Source of the DNA: Leucocoprinus leucothites
Taxonomy: Eukaryota > Basidiomycota > Agaricomycetes > Agaricales > Agaricaceae
Direction of reading: 5' to 3'
Length of the DNA: 64,000 nucleotides
NCBI GenBank assembly: GCA_013368445.1
Contig: JAACJO010000003.1
Coordinates: 372,001 to 436,000, forward strand
This document shows positions 10,176-21,337 of this stretch, one piece after another; the stretch's first letter is position 1, and each line of letters starts with the position of its first letter. The translations under genes and the position numbers were made by a program. The notes below the pieces were generated by a model that worked only from the letters and a program-made list of their open reading frames with translations, did not search any database and was not told the origin of the DNA.

Positions 10176-10734
10176 TGTTAAGCGCGCAAACGCTACGGAT
10201 AGGGAGCCGACGTCAAGGACCGGTTGGACAGAGGTGTGACAGAGGTAAGGCAGGAGCCGGTTGTCGGACACGGGAGCGGGTCGTGGCCTCAACTTATGTG
10301 TTGTGCCGACTACTGACGCTTGACCCGGATTTCAGACAATATAAGAGAGCTGAGGACGAACAGAGAGTAGAGGAAAGTAGCGTATCGCTAAGTTGATTAT
10401 CAGACTGAGGAAACCAAGTACAAAGTCGTGCTACTTATATACGATGCGGAATATAGGATCGGATAAGGAAAACAAACAAAGTAATAAACGGAGAAATAAT
10501 CAAAGTGGAGTCCGCAAATTTTACAAGGCTAGAAGATATAAAATTTACTATTAAACGGTTGTCAGAAAATTTCGACAAGGCGGTATGAATTAATAACATG
10601 GAAGATGTCAGAATAAGTCCGAAGGCGAAAGACCGATAAAAACCGAAGTAACCGATATGTGAAAGCGGCTATGAGTTCATGAAAATAATACCAAGTTCAA
10701 ACCGTCAGCCGTTCTTGAGGTCCGGCTCGTGACA
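10176..10734 (-). repeat. Ty3 5' LTR (in element sense)
   Basis: 559-bp copy identical by eye to 2536-3094. In element sense it precedes a leader reading GTATTATCAGACTCAG. No obvious tRNA-complementary primer site starting TGG follows the LTR directly, so the priming mode is not resolved. Confidence 0.95.
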
Positions 10735-10739
10735 CTGGT

Positions 10740-11195
10740 AGAAGTACCTCATCTATGTATTTGTATATAGTTACCTAGGTGGGGTTGAGTTTGGTAGTCC
10801 CCCTTTGAATAGATGTTGGTCCTACTATTCACTTGCCTGTTCCCTTGTCTTTAGTGAGGGTTGCCATAAGTCAGCATTGTTACAATTTTACCCTACTCCA
10901 GTCCAGGATTCTGGACATGCCCTATCAGCAAACAGCAGAGAGTTTTGAAACTTTAACCATGAAATAACTCTGATAGAGATCATAATTAGATTGCATGCTT
11001 CAGGGATGTCAAGGATAATCAATCAAAATCACTTCAAAATCCAAGTCAAGGAATTTATCTCACAAGATGAAGTGGTACAGTGAGATGGACCTGTTGTAAA
11101 TATAAGATGAGTAAGTGAATCCATGGTGAACTTGAACACTTGTGTGCCATGTCATGCTTGTAAAATAAACTGTTTTTATTGTTGCCTAATAAGCT
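10740..11195. other. Gene-free, CpG-poor spacer
   Basis: No coding frame or repeat was recognised here. It continues the sequence interrupted by the chromovirus at 2535. Confidence 0.5.
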
Positions 11196-11472
11196 TCAGC
11201 CATAGGGTTGGGGACATTATTTGCCAGTCCCTCGCTAATGCAAGGCAGGTCTTTATCCTTGTTTGTGTGTGTGTTGCTTGCCTATGTTTGACCAGCCCAC
11301 TGCACATGAGGGACTGGGTAGGAGTCTGGTCCTTGTCCAGACTCCTACCCAGTCCCTTGCCCATATAAGAGGCAGGCCAAACATAGGCAAGCAATGTACA
11401 AATAAATAAGGATAAGGGCCTCCCCTTGCATCAGCGAGGGACTGGCAAATAATGTCCCCAACCCTATGGCTG
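11196..11472. repeat. Foldback MITE-like palindrome, 277 bp
   Basis: The outer arms (11196-about 11248 and about 11420-11472) are inverted copies containing CCATAGGGTTGGGGACATTA. Inside, a second inverted repeat meets near 11334 (GACTGGGTAGGAGTCTGG against CCAGACTCCTACCCAGTC). The whole element can fold into one hairpin. The arms share TTATTTGCCAGTCCCT with the elements at 272-398 and 17418-17787, so they form one family. It encodes no transposase. Confidence 0.75.
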
Positions 11473-11577
11473 AGGTTGCTTTGTAATCACAAAAACACTT
11501 ATTTACTCACTGCCATAACTTTTAAACATTTACTTTAATAAATATATGTTGTCACACTCTTGATCCCTCATCTAAGT

Positions 11578-13856
11578 ATGCCTTGTGAGGAAGCTCAGGA
11601 CATTGCCCACTGGACTGACACAAAGATTCGGAACCTCATGTCAAAGATTTTCAGCATTTGTGCATACTATTATCAGATACAAGTTGTGAGGGCCATATAT
11701 TCTGGGAAGAACATAATTGGGTGTGCACCAACTGGTGCTAGAAAGACTCTGTCTTTCTGGATCACAATGTTCATGGCCATGTACAACAAGATCAAACAAA
11801 AGAGGGTCATAGTTATCACCCCTCTTAACCTCCTTGGAAGGCAGACAGTTGAGAGTTTGCTCAAGGTTGGCATATGGGTGGTCTTGCTCATGAAAGAAAC
11901 TACTACATTGGCCATACTTTGGGTACACCAATAATCCTTTGATCTTGATGACCCTGATTGATCATTCTCACAGGAGGTTGAGGCTGGGAAGTACAATGTG
12001 ATGGTTACTAACCCTGAGATGCCCGTGTGTAACAAGGCAGTACAAGAGCTTTTCTGGAAGCCTGCTGTTGCCAAAACCCTCTTCCACTTTGTCCTTGATG
12101 AAGGACACTGTGTCAACCAATGGGCCAACTTCCAACAGCACTATAGGAACCTTGGGGATCTTCATTACACTGTCCCAGGGGATATCCCTTTTTATGTTGC
12201 TTCTGCTACCTTACCTCAAGATATCCTTGAAAACATCTGTGAGATGCTCAACCTGCATGAAGAAACAACTGAATTCATTTTATACTTGAATGATCATCCA
12301 GATATAGGCCTCATGGTACAGCCAATAGTCAACCCTGTCTCTTCTTATCAAGACCTCAATTTCCTTATTCCTGGACAACTTCACTGAGGAATCACCAGCC
12401 CCCTCTAAGTTTCTTGTATTTTTTGACAACACCAATGACATGTGGGATGCTATTCTCCACCTTTGCAATCAGATACCAGAGTCATGGTAGCCTGAGATTA
12501 AGTGGTTCAACTCCACATTATCATCCTGGGGATGTGAGGAAATCTTGGAGGACCTTCAAATAGGTAGAGTATTTGGTCTGTGTTGTACAGATGCTTTTGG
12601 AATGGTGAGTATTTTCATATATATCAATACTACAACTTCTAAACTGTTGTACTCCTAGGGCATGGATGTTCCTGATATCCATATTGTTGTCCAATACTGA
12701 GGTACAATGAGCCTGCCAACTCTATTCCAGCATTTTGGCCATGGCACACATGGATCTGGAGAGCATGCTGATGGGATTCTTCTGGTGGAGAAGAAGGATA
12801 CAACTGAGGGGTGTGAGGTGAAGCAGAAGGGGAAAGAGAAAGGGAAAGCCAAGGAGGGGCTGATGAAAGAGGAACCCCTGGGCACAGACAGTGTCCAAAT
12901 ATTGACAGCCCCATCTACAACCTTGGCTACCACCCTCATCAAGCCTATCAATAATCACAACACAGCAGGATCTCATCTACCATCATCTCAGGCTCTGTTC
13001 AAGAAGCCCAAGGCTGTTGAGTTAGAGAGCACCCTTGATAGTTTTATCAATCTCCCTGAAGATGTTGAGTGTCATTATATGATTCCAAGAGCCTTTTTTG
13101 GCAACAATTGTCATCATAAGTACTTGTTTCTTTTGAGTAGACACCCCACTCATTGTCTAATTACTTGTAGCTATCTCTGTGCACATGCTCTGTGACCCAA
13201 CCAACAAGGATGGTTGCCAACACTGCTGAATGCTTTCACCTGAAATCTGCTGTGATAAATGTAATCCCCAGTATTTCGAGAAGTATCAAGCAGTTCTTGC
13301 AAAGGCTACTACAGCTATGGCATGCTGTCCACAAGTCAAGGCACTGCCCAAGGATGAAGAAACCATGACCTAATTGCATGACTTGTATCAGAAACTCTTC
13401 AATTTGTGGCATGAAAATGCACTCAAGAAATTCAGTTGAGCGACTTTATCTCAATTAGGTTATCAGTGGTTTATACCTGAAGCTATGATCTATCAACTTG
13501 TTGCATGTTCATATGCTTACAAAATTATAACACCTGGAGATCTCACTCAAGAGACTGAGTGGCCAATCACCTGGGCTACTGAGTTTAGTTCTTCTTTCCT
13601 TTCCCTCCTTGAATGTCATTTCCATCCACCTACACCTCCTCCAAGTTCAATATGAACTCCCTCATTGTCTGTTCTTTCAAATGAAGCTATTGACCGATTT
13701 CTATTACTGCCCAATAAGAAGAAACACAAATCCAATGACCCTTGAGAACATGGCCAAAAACAAGCCAAGCCAACATGTAGTGCATGCAGAGAAGTTGGTC
13801 ATAAAAGTACATATTTATCTATGTCATGTATAATGTGGAGTGCTAACAGAGACTAG
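11578..13856 (+). pseudogene. RecQ-like DNA helicase, inactivated
   Basis: A multi-exon plus-strand gene resembling the large multicopy RecQ-like helicases of mushrooms. In order it shows motif I as PTGARKT (11728-11748; the usual GKT glycine is Arg), motif II as DEGH (12097-12108), SATLP, a motif V region DAFGMGMDVPD spliced over an intron at 12605-12658, and motif VI. In motif VI the expected arginines are all His (codons at 12731, 12740 and 12749). A TGA at 12698-12700 sits where Arg is expected, and a TAG lies at 12488-12490. The C-terminal part (about 13240-13560) has a Cys-rich segment then GYQWFIPEAM, and near 13770 a short CSACREVGHK motif. The exact exon set and end are uncertain. 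CpG decay explains most of the lesions, so helicase activity is surely lost. Confidence 0.75.
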
Positions 13857-13918
13857 AGGGTGGTACAAAATGCTCCCAAACAAGAAAATGTGCCTTCTCT
13901 GACAATAACAAAGAAAAC

Positions 13919-14215
13919 ATGCCTGCTGTGGGACTGCCTTCATCTGGTGTCAAACTTGTGCAACCTACTGCTGGATTGTCTGCTTTGCTGGTCTCTTCCT
14001 CTGGTCTCTGTGCTCATGCTACACCCTCTGCCTCTATGTCTTTGCTCTCTGAATCTCTACCCATGGATCCACAAGTGACATTCTTTGCTATGAAAAAAGA
14101 ACTTGTCAAAACTATTCTTGGACTGACAACTCCTGCTCGACCACATACCTCTCTGGTGACATCTACTAATCCATATGCACACCTTCATAATGCTAATCTG
14201 CTTGACTATCAATAA
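13919..14215 (+). CDS. Low-complexity Ser/Leu-rich open frame, unrecognised
   Basis: An open frame of 98 codons directly after the helicase remnant, rich in Ser, Leu and Pro. It could be a further exon of the helicase gene, whose relatives often carry low-complexity tails, or a chance frame. No domain was recognised. Confidence 0.2.
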   Translation: MPAVGLPSSGVKLVQPTAGLSALLVSSSGLCAHATPSASMSLLSESLPMDPQVTFFAMKKELVKTILGLTTPARPHTSLVTSTNPYAHLHNANLLDYQ

Positions 14216-14229
14216 AATTCATGCATCAA

Positions 14230-17200
14230 TCCACACTACATATTACCACCTCAAATGTTCTATTCTCTCTATCACCCTCTGAGCCATGCTCCTCCCTGCA
14301 GTTTATAGGTCAAGGCTCCCATCATCTTCTACCTCCATCCCAGTTTCTTCAGTGCTGATGTCAACATTTAAAATCTCCACTTCACAACTTTCTCATTTCT
14401 GTTGCCATTGAATCTTGTACTTCATGTCTCATGTTTCATCCTGGAATAAAGCCATTTGTCTTTTCTTTAATCATGTATTCTGCCAGCTTTGCAAATGTGT
14501 TCTTCATATCCACTGGTGAGTGTCAGGTGGTCTTATGATCAAGACAGAACATCTTTTCAAATTGTTGGTGGATGTTCTTGTATGTCTCAATTAATGGTGA
14601 CTCCTTTATCATCTGCTCAATTGTCCAATTCAAGTACTGTCCACCATGGATCCTCTTGATGTAGAGATTGTTTAGCTCAATAAGCTAAATGACTCCTCGG
14701 AAATGATCAGGCTGTCTGGTTGGGTTGATCAAAATGTTCATCCTGATAGCATGACTAGAATCATTGTCTTAGCAGATTTCATGCAACATAGGAAGCAATA
14801 TCCCACCTCAGAGGTTTTGGATAGCAGAAATGTACATTTTCAAGATACCACTTCAGCTCAGCTGCATACTTATGTTTTCCACATCCTGCAAAAGTATGTA
14901 TCCAGGGCAAGAATGTCTTCTCAGGCTGCCCAATGTCTCCATGATTCATGGCATATGAGGTCTCTTCATAGAGAAACCACTAGTGGTGAAAAAGCTGCAT
15001 GTTTTCCTTGACTAGGTCATGAAACTCAGGAGTGGCATCTCAAAGTTCATCCATTCCAGTTGGCTTCACAACATGTTCTGCCAAAATCTTCACCAAAGCC
15101 TGAATCCTATTCCATGTCAGTTCCATCTTTGCCCATTCATCTAATGTTGTTGCCTTGCCTTCAGTGTATTCCTCAACCACAATCCACCAGAGATCAAGCC
15201 TCAAAACAATACCAACATGCTGTATGACCTCATGTAAAGACCAAAAGTCAGGTTTGGCTTTCTTGGCTTTCAGCTTCTTTACATCATTTTTATGAATTTG
15301 CTTGATAATATCAATCAAGGTATTTGGACTAATTTTTGCATTTCCAGGTGCAATGAAATCTTTCCAGATTGCATTCACACATGCCATCTTGAAATGAAAT
15401 AGGCCAAGCACAAATACAATAAATTGAAGTTACCAAAATGGAGTTGATTCCTCTGATCATTGCAGCATTATGCTTTGAGCATGTTGGCAGGTCAAGAGAT
15501 CACCAAAGAGGAGGACTGCAAAATTTTTGACAGCAACAACTGTGCCACCCTGGGGTATGGCAGGTGGTGTTTGAGTACATGGTGAAGTGGGTGGAGGTAT
15601 TGAAGTATGAGATAGTGATTCAAGCTGTGCTTGGGGTGGTGATGTTGACAGCTGGGGTAAGATGGAATTAAAATCAGGAAGGTTGATGCTCTCTTGAGTA
15701 CTCCAAGAGTTATTATAAGCCAGCATATCATTGTTGGATGATAAGGGTGAAGAGAGTGACCAGAATGGGAGCTCTGATATTGCAGTTGGTATGGGGATAT
15801 CATCTGGATCACCAATGTTGACCTGGCAAAAGAATTCAGCCAGGACCTCTGCATTTTCTGCAGGTGTACTTGGGCCAATACCAACAGCTCACAAAGGAAC
15901 CTGGGTAGTTTTAGCACCAGGTATACATTCAATGTCTTCAGGTAACCCAAGTTCTGGCTCATACTTTTGAAAATATTCTGGACCATACTTGATGAGATCA
16001 GCAAGTATTTTCGAAATGTAATAGTGATCCCAGCTGCAGTAACCTTCATCATCAGGGTTCTCAGAGTCCAATAAATGCTCTTCAAGCTGCTCCATTGTGA
16101 CTGGCTCTGGGTCTATGAAGATCTTGTGAAGCTTATCAGTGCAATTTAGGTCCTCCTGAGTAACTCCATGATTCAATGGCAGTGCCAATCCTGATGTGAG
16201 GTGTTTAATGTCAGTATCATGGATGTTTTCAAGTGTTGGAGTGGCATGTTTAAAATGAAAGTCAAGATTGTTGTAGGCATAAGCAGTGGTGAGTGTAGCT
16301 CCAGCTGCTTGAATTGCACATTCAGCTTTCTCAGAAAGGCTGGAAATAGCATCATTAACTGTTGTTGTTGCAATTGAGAGTCCAACATGAGCCAGAAGCT
16401 CAACAACAGTCTTGGGTGTGCTAGATGCCTGTAAGAAAAGCCCAACAAGTGCTTGGAGCATGTTACATTTCTGATTTGTGCTTTGCATCATAATGCTCAA
16501 GCACACAATCCATTTCTTTACAACAAGTTAATTTTTCAAGGTGTTCTGGAATGCAGCTTATGGTACTCACAATGCATAGAAGAGCTTTATCTCTTCTTTC
16601 CAACAAACTCAGCACATTATCTGGTGTATCACCATCATCAAACAGTCCATCTGTGTTCTCTTCATTATTGTCATTCTCGGGTTCAGATCCATCAACCAAC
16701 ATCTCATCTTCAGAATCTCCTTCTGTGCTCACATTAAATTCTGAGAACTGAATACAAAGGCCAGAACCCTCACCTACTACTAACTCTGACCTTCTAGCCA
16801 AATCCTTCTTGGCTTTCTTTTCCTGTGCTGATTCTCACCTGTGAATAACAATAGGGTCAGCTCAAAGAAGCTGCCCAACAAGTTTCTAGGTTGATGGAGC
16901 AAGTTTCTGCATCCCTTTGGCCAGAATCTCAATATTACATGCTTCAACCTGCTCAACTGACACATTTCAGGCTGTAAAATGGTAGCCAGCACTTTTCTTG
17001 GTTAAGGCTTCTACTCCATCTGAATATATGGCCATTGCTGACTCCAAAACCCAATCTTGAGTGGCAGATGATGTAAATCCATTGCCAATGAGGAGATTGA
17101 GTACTCCAGTGACTTGTGAGCCTGTAAGTTCCTGAGCAAGTAATGAGGAACTAAGACTGGGATCAGTCAGAAGTTCTCCAAGAAAGTCTAATATGCTAAT

Positions 17201-17254
17201 TCCACTGTGCTTGAATTGTTGAGCAAGATTGCAGGTTGTTGCAGGGGTTACCAT
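14230..17254 (-). pseudogene. DUF6589-type protein, inactivated
   Basis: A minus-strand gene matching the mushroom DUF6589 family from memory. The N-terminal part (17254-16967) contains ISILDFLGELLTDP. The central part (16506-15889) contains NMLQALVGLFLQAS, TLTTAYAYNNLDFHFKHATP, a LTSGL block and KYGPEYFQKYEP. The C-terminal part (15411-about 14400) contains GLFHFKMACVNAIWKDFI, LHEVIQHVGIV, ETSYAMNHGDIG, GCGKHKYAAEL and, past a frame break, GGQYLNWTIEQMI. A Ser/Pro/Gln-rich stretch near 15.5-15.75 kb may be an exon insert. Stops break it: TAG 14982-14980, and TGA 14525-14523 in a KTT-x-HSP block where the family has Arg. Its molecular role is not established; the family is expanded in Agaricomycetes and often sits among repeats. 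It ends convergently with the helicase remnant. Confidence 0.7.
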
Positions 17255-17417
17255 TGGTGCAGTAGCATGTTGGAAGGGAGGGAAGCATTCATGTCAGTTT
17301 CTACTACATAGTATACATGCCAATATGTCTGGTAGGCATATCCTAGGATCATTGACAAAGGGAGAAAGCTGTATGATGCTGGTCATGAGCAGTGTGCTTT
17401 GCACTTCATCAAGTACC

Positions 17418-17787
17418 CATTCTAAGAGGTCATATTTAGAAATAGGCTGTTTGAGCATGTAACAGCAGTGTCACAGGGCAATCTCAAGTTTTCAAAAAGA
17501 TATCTTGATTATGTCACTGCCAGAGATGTGAGACAAGGACATTATTTGCCAGTCCCTTGCTACATTTGGTCGGGCTCTTATCCTTGTTTGTTTGTGATAG
17601 CTTTGTGCATGTTTTGCTTGGCCCCCTGGGCTACTGGATGCCAGAGGGACTGGGAAGGAGTCTGGTCCTTGTCTCACATCTCTGGCAGTGACATAATCAA
17701 GATATCTTTTTGAAAACTTGAGATTGCCCTGTGACACCGCTGTTACATGCTCAAACAGCCTATTTCTAAATATGACCTCTTAGAATG
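17418..17787. repeat. Foldback element, 370 bp, with 123-bp arms
   Basis: The arms 17418-17540 and 17665-17787 are near-perfect inverted copies around a 124-bp spacer. The one clear mismatch is CA (17466-17467) against CG on the other arm, again a CpG change. The spacer is the CpG-decayed copy of 272-398. The same open frame appears on both strands because of the symmetry, so it is not a gene. No clear target duplication was found. Confidence 0.85.
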
Positions 17788-17791
17788 AGTG

Positions 17792-17872
17792 CTTCTTATC
17801 CTTATTTATTTGTGCATTGCTTGGATATGTTTGGCCTGCCTCTCATGTGGGTGAGGGACTGGGTAGGAGTCT
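17792..17872. repeat. Partial foldback-family copy
   Basis: Matches the reverse complement of about 11335-11415, including ATGTTTGGCCTGCCTCT and GGGACTGGGTAGGAGTCT. It abuts the right arm of the preceding element, suggesting nested insertion or deletion within the family. Confidence 0.65.
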
Positions 17873-17879
17873 GAGCCTG

Positions 17880-19330
17880 GAGCCTCTGTTGTCATTGAGT
17901 GGAAGGAAGTCATATTGAACAAATATAGACAATCAAAGTGATGCAGATCAAACACCATTGTGATGGACCCACCCTCATTGCTTTGCCCAGGCTACACACA
18001 TGTAGCTTCAACCTCTCCCCACCTCTCATCCCCCAATTTGACAGTCATGCAGCTATACCCTGACACAAATAGTACTTCACATACAGATGGGACAGCAAAT
18101 GGAGAAGACTCCAAAGAAGAGGTAGAATACATCATATTGGACAGTCCAGACCTAGGCAACATTGAGTTGATGCTCATCCTAAGCTCAGATATGTACCAGC
18201 TGATTGTATGTCCTCTGTCTTCATCAATGAAGGAGTCCATGGACTGATGAAATAGAACCCAGGATCTTGATATGCAGACACCATTCTTGGGCACAATATT
18301 CAGTAGGAGTCCTAGGATGACACAGTAAAAATCTCTTGGGCTCTGGAATAGTGTCCTCTGATGATCAAGGTACTGCAAATGGCCTCTATGAGTGCATACA
18401 TAGCCCTGATTGATGACAATTCTTTGCTTAGATCCATCAACAAGCCAGACAAGATGCAGTGCCACACATGTCTCCATGACTTCAACTCAAGGAAATTTAA
18501 TTCTGAACAAGAGACCTCTCAGCTCCAAAATAACATCACTGACACCTTTGGTGGTTGGTGGTGGTTGGTGGTGCTGAGCCCACCTTGACCCTTATGGGCC
18601 AACTCATTACTATGGACATCAGTGATGACATGCTGGAATGGATCAAATTGAGCAGAACCCCTACTCCAAGAACCTCCAGGTCATGCTCTCATTGGCCCAA
18701 TGTATCTCTCTTTCATTCCTGCTCCCTCATATTCAACCCCATCCCCTCTACCAGCACCAGTAGACCCCTCAGCACCCATTTCATTATCTACTACCTCTAT
18801 CACCATTGGCGAGGGCAAGGCAAAGGCTATTTCAAGCTCAACTACAGATATCAATGTTGATGAGCAGGTCCCAACTGATCTCATGTTGCAGATTGGCTGG
18901 GAATTCACCACTGCTTACAAAGTGCCAGGAGGGTCCAAGCAGGTTTCTGTGGTTCCTTCAATGGAGTCCCAGTAGTTCAATAGTGATGAAGGGAAAATCA
19001 AACAAGGATAGAGGTGAATGGACATGATTGAGAGATGATGAGTTATATACATACAAGGGTCCCTTCCAGGGTATGGGCTTCTAGCCGTATATAGATGATA
19101 TTTTGGTACAAGAATTCTTTGGTGTATATATCCAACCATCACTGTGCAGTCTCTCAGAAATATATTCTTGTAGGCCTCAAGCAATAAATTCACCTGGGCT
19201 ACCTATTTTTTTGCACAAATCAATGTGTTGGCTGATTGACCACCAACTGAAATCTGTCATAGCATGGCCTGGATCACTATGGGTTCTCTTGTTGGTTGGG
19301 TCCTTCATCTACAGTAATGATGTGCTTAGC
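17880..19330. other. CpG-poor stretch without a recognised gene
   Basis: Open frames on both strands are short and rich in Ser, Pro and Thr, and none shows a domain. A short TGGTTGGTGG microsatellite lies near 18551-18574. Some of the sequence may be decayed coding DNA belonging to the Plavaka remnant downstream. Confidence 0.4.
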
Positions 19331-20930
19331 GATATGAAGTCTCATAACTAATTGTCATGTAATAGAATTCACTGCACTGAGGTGTTGTTCCTACCTTGAT
19401 AGCTGGGAACAGAGAGCTCTCTTCTTCAAGGCACATGATGCTGATGATATACTCGATTTCAAGTGACCAAGCCGCAGAGTTGAATAATCTCAGAAGTAGG
19501 GCATTGGTGCCCACAATAACAGGTTACAGTGCATGAAGTATTACTAGACAAAAGATTATTGAGATACAAAGAATTAGTGTGAGATCCTGTGAGCACCTTG
19601 ACATACATCAGTAAGTTCACAATGGTACGAATTTGACCCAGTGGGATGGCATCTCCAAGCAATTCACCATTTGAACATCAGGATATCTAGAGGTGATATA
19701 GGCCACTTGTGGGCTCTGGATATGACCCCTTTTCAAGGCCATCAAGGGACTGGTCTGTGGTATAATGTCCCACTGCTGAACATAAGCAAAAAATTGATCA
19801 AGAAGGCAAGGATGGTTGATGTGAGGAGATAGAATAATACAAAAGATTGTCTTGATAGTGCCAACAAAATGACCTATCCAATCATCCATTAAATAAGTCA
19901 CCAGATAAAACAAGAATCATGGAATAGAAGTACCCTGTAATCCACTCTTTGGCCATAGTTGGTCTGACTCAGAATTGAATATAGCAACATTGGAACAGTC
20001 AACAGGCCAGTCAGAGGTGGAGGTTCAGCATGAATTATGATGGATGGAAGAATGCTATGAGGTGCATGAAAAGCCTTTGTTTGAATGTGGGCAGTGGTCC
20101 AAACTTCAATGTCATCAAAAGGCAGGGTGCATTTAGTAGTTGCATGTCATTGGCCCCCTACTGTCAGATGTGTATTACTAGATGAAACTCTGGAAATGAG
20201 ATCATTCAGGGCAGGTTTCAAATCTGGGAGTTGGAAAGTAGATGCAATTGTGTCTGCTGGTTGTTGTTGAATCCCTGGATCTCAAGCTAGGTGAAGAGCA
20301 AGATATGGTGTAATCTGAGTTGTGAGGTAGGGGGATGGAGCCATTTCATCTGGGAGATTTTGTAGTAGTGTGGCTTTATAAAAGTAATTGGCTATTCTGA
20401 GATTTAGAAGGCCTTGGCCTCCTGGCAAGGATCCAACTGAGTTGATTAATGAGAGGAATTCTGTTGAGGAGGTAATCTTTAGATCTTTGGGATGTGATAA
20501 GGGATAGTCAAGTTCAATGGGATCTGGAGAGATTGGGATCGAGGCCAATGAAAGTTGTGAAGCAGCTATGCATGTTACCAGGTCAAAATGCATGAGTTTG
20601 TCAAGTAAATCAAGGTGTCTGCAGATCTGACCCTCATAGCCATGATTATGCTTGCATAAGCAGGTTTCTTGACAACCTCAATAAGTGCATGCTCAGTGGT
20701 GTCTGCAGACCACTGTATGGCTGCACCATTTGCTTTGATATTTGAAGACACACTTTGCAAGAACTCCAGTTTTGGGATGTACCAGTTATTGATGACCCCT
20801 TTGGTTCCCTGGTGTCCTTCACAGTCAATGAAAGACTGCATGTGAAGGTGAAATGTCTTCAGTGAGTTATTGATGTTTGTAATAGTATTCTCTGAGATAA
20901 TTGAAGCTTATGCCCTATATAAAAAATCTA
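19330..20930 (-). pseudogene. Plavaka-type transposase, C-terminal remnant (copy B)
   Basis: The minus strand carries the C-terminal half of a Plavaka (CMC/CACTA-related) transposase. Recognised blocks are GVINNWYIPKLEFLQSV and AIQWSADTTEHALIEVVKKP (20841-20640), a middle part at 20593-20282, and FFAYVQQWDIIPQ (near 19780) followed by GDAIPLGQIRTIVN (near 19640). The N-terminal half is missing and frames are interrupted, so this is a truncated, dead copy. No terminal inverted repeats were located. The family assignment is from remembered motif patterns. Confidence 0.65.
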
Positions 20931-21330
20931 GCAGAGAGCAAATTGCAATTAGAAATGAGGGACTGTCAGAATATGCCAAATGCTGTTAAGTTACATTATC
21001 ACATGTTATGATGGACACCAAATCCATAATGGGAGGGGGGCAATTATAATGTAATACAATAGAATGGTTTATTTATTATATCACCATAGCAACAACCAGG
21101 GTCAGGATAATATCATCAGGTGACTGATATAATACATGGGAACACAGGGCCAAAGTAATAATTATGCTATAATACCACCCATTTAGTGCTTGGGGATTGT
21201 GACAACAATAGCTGATGTGATAGCATTAGAAGGCACCTCTGTTCATTCCTACATATATAGTATAACAATTCAACATTCCAAAAGGAGATTAAAAGTATTT
21301 CCCTTATCAACAACAAGTAAGGAGGGCTCA
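20931..21330. other. Spacer without a recognised gene
   Basis: AT-rich, CpG-poor sequence between the Plavaka remnant and the DUF6698 gene. It contains a short G run near 21032 and no supported frame. Confidence 0.4.
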
Positions 21331-21337
21331 AGATCGA

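Larger units (their letters stand above)
2536..10734 (-). mobile_element. Complete young Ty3 chromovirus, 8.2 kb, minus orientation
   Basis: The element is bounded by two 559-bp direct repeats that start TGTTAAGC and end GTGACA on the plus strand. It is flanked by a 5-bp target duplication, CTGGT (2531-2535 and 10735-10739). Gag, protease, reverse transcriptase, RNase H, integrase and chromodomain are read on the minus strand in the Ty3 order, which makes it a chromovirus. The two LTRs agreed base for base when read side by side, so the insertion is recent. CpG is frequent throughout, unlike the flanks. An additional plus-strand gene lies between pol and the 3' LTR. Gag is split over three frames, so this copy may not be autonomous unless those breaks are sequence errors or recoding sites. 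Confidence 0.95.

Noticed and set aside
17468..17737. Two identical open frames of 81 codons on opposite strands.
   Set aside because: They are produced by the symmetry of the foldback element at 17418-17787.
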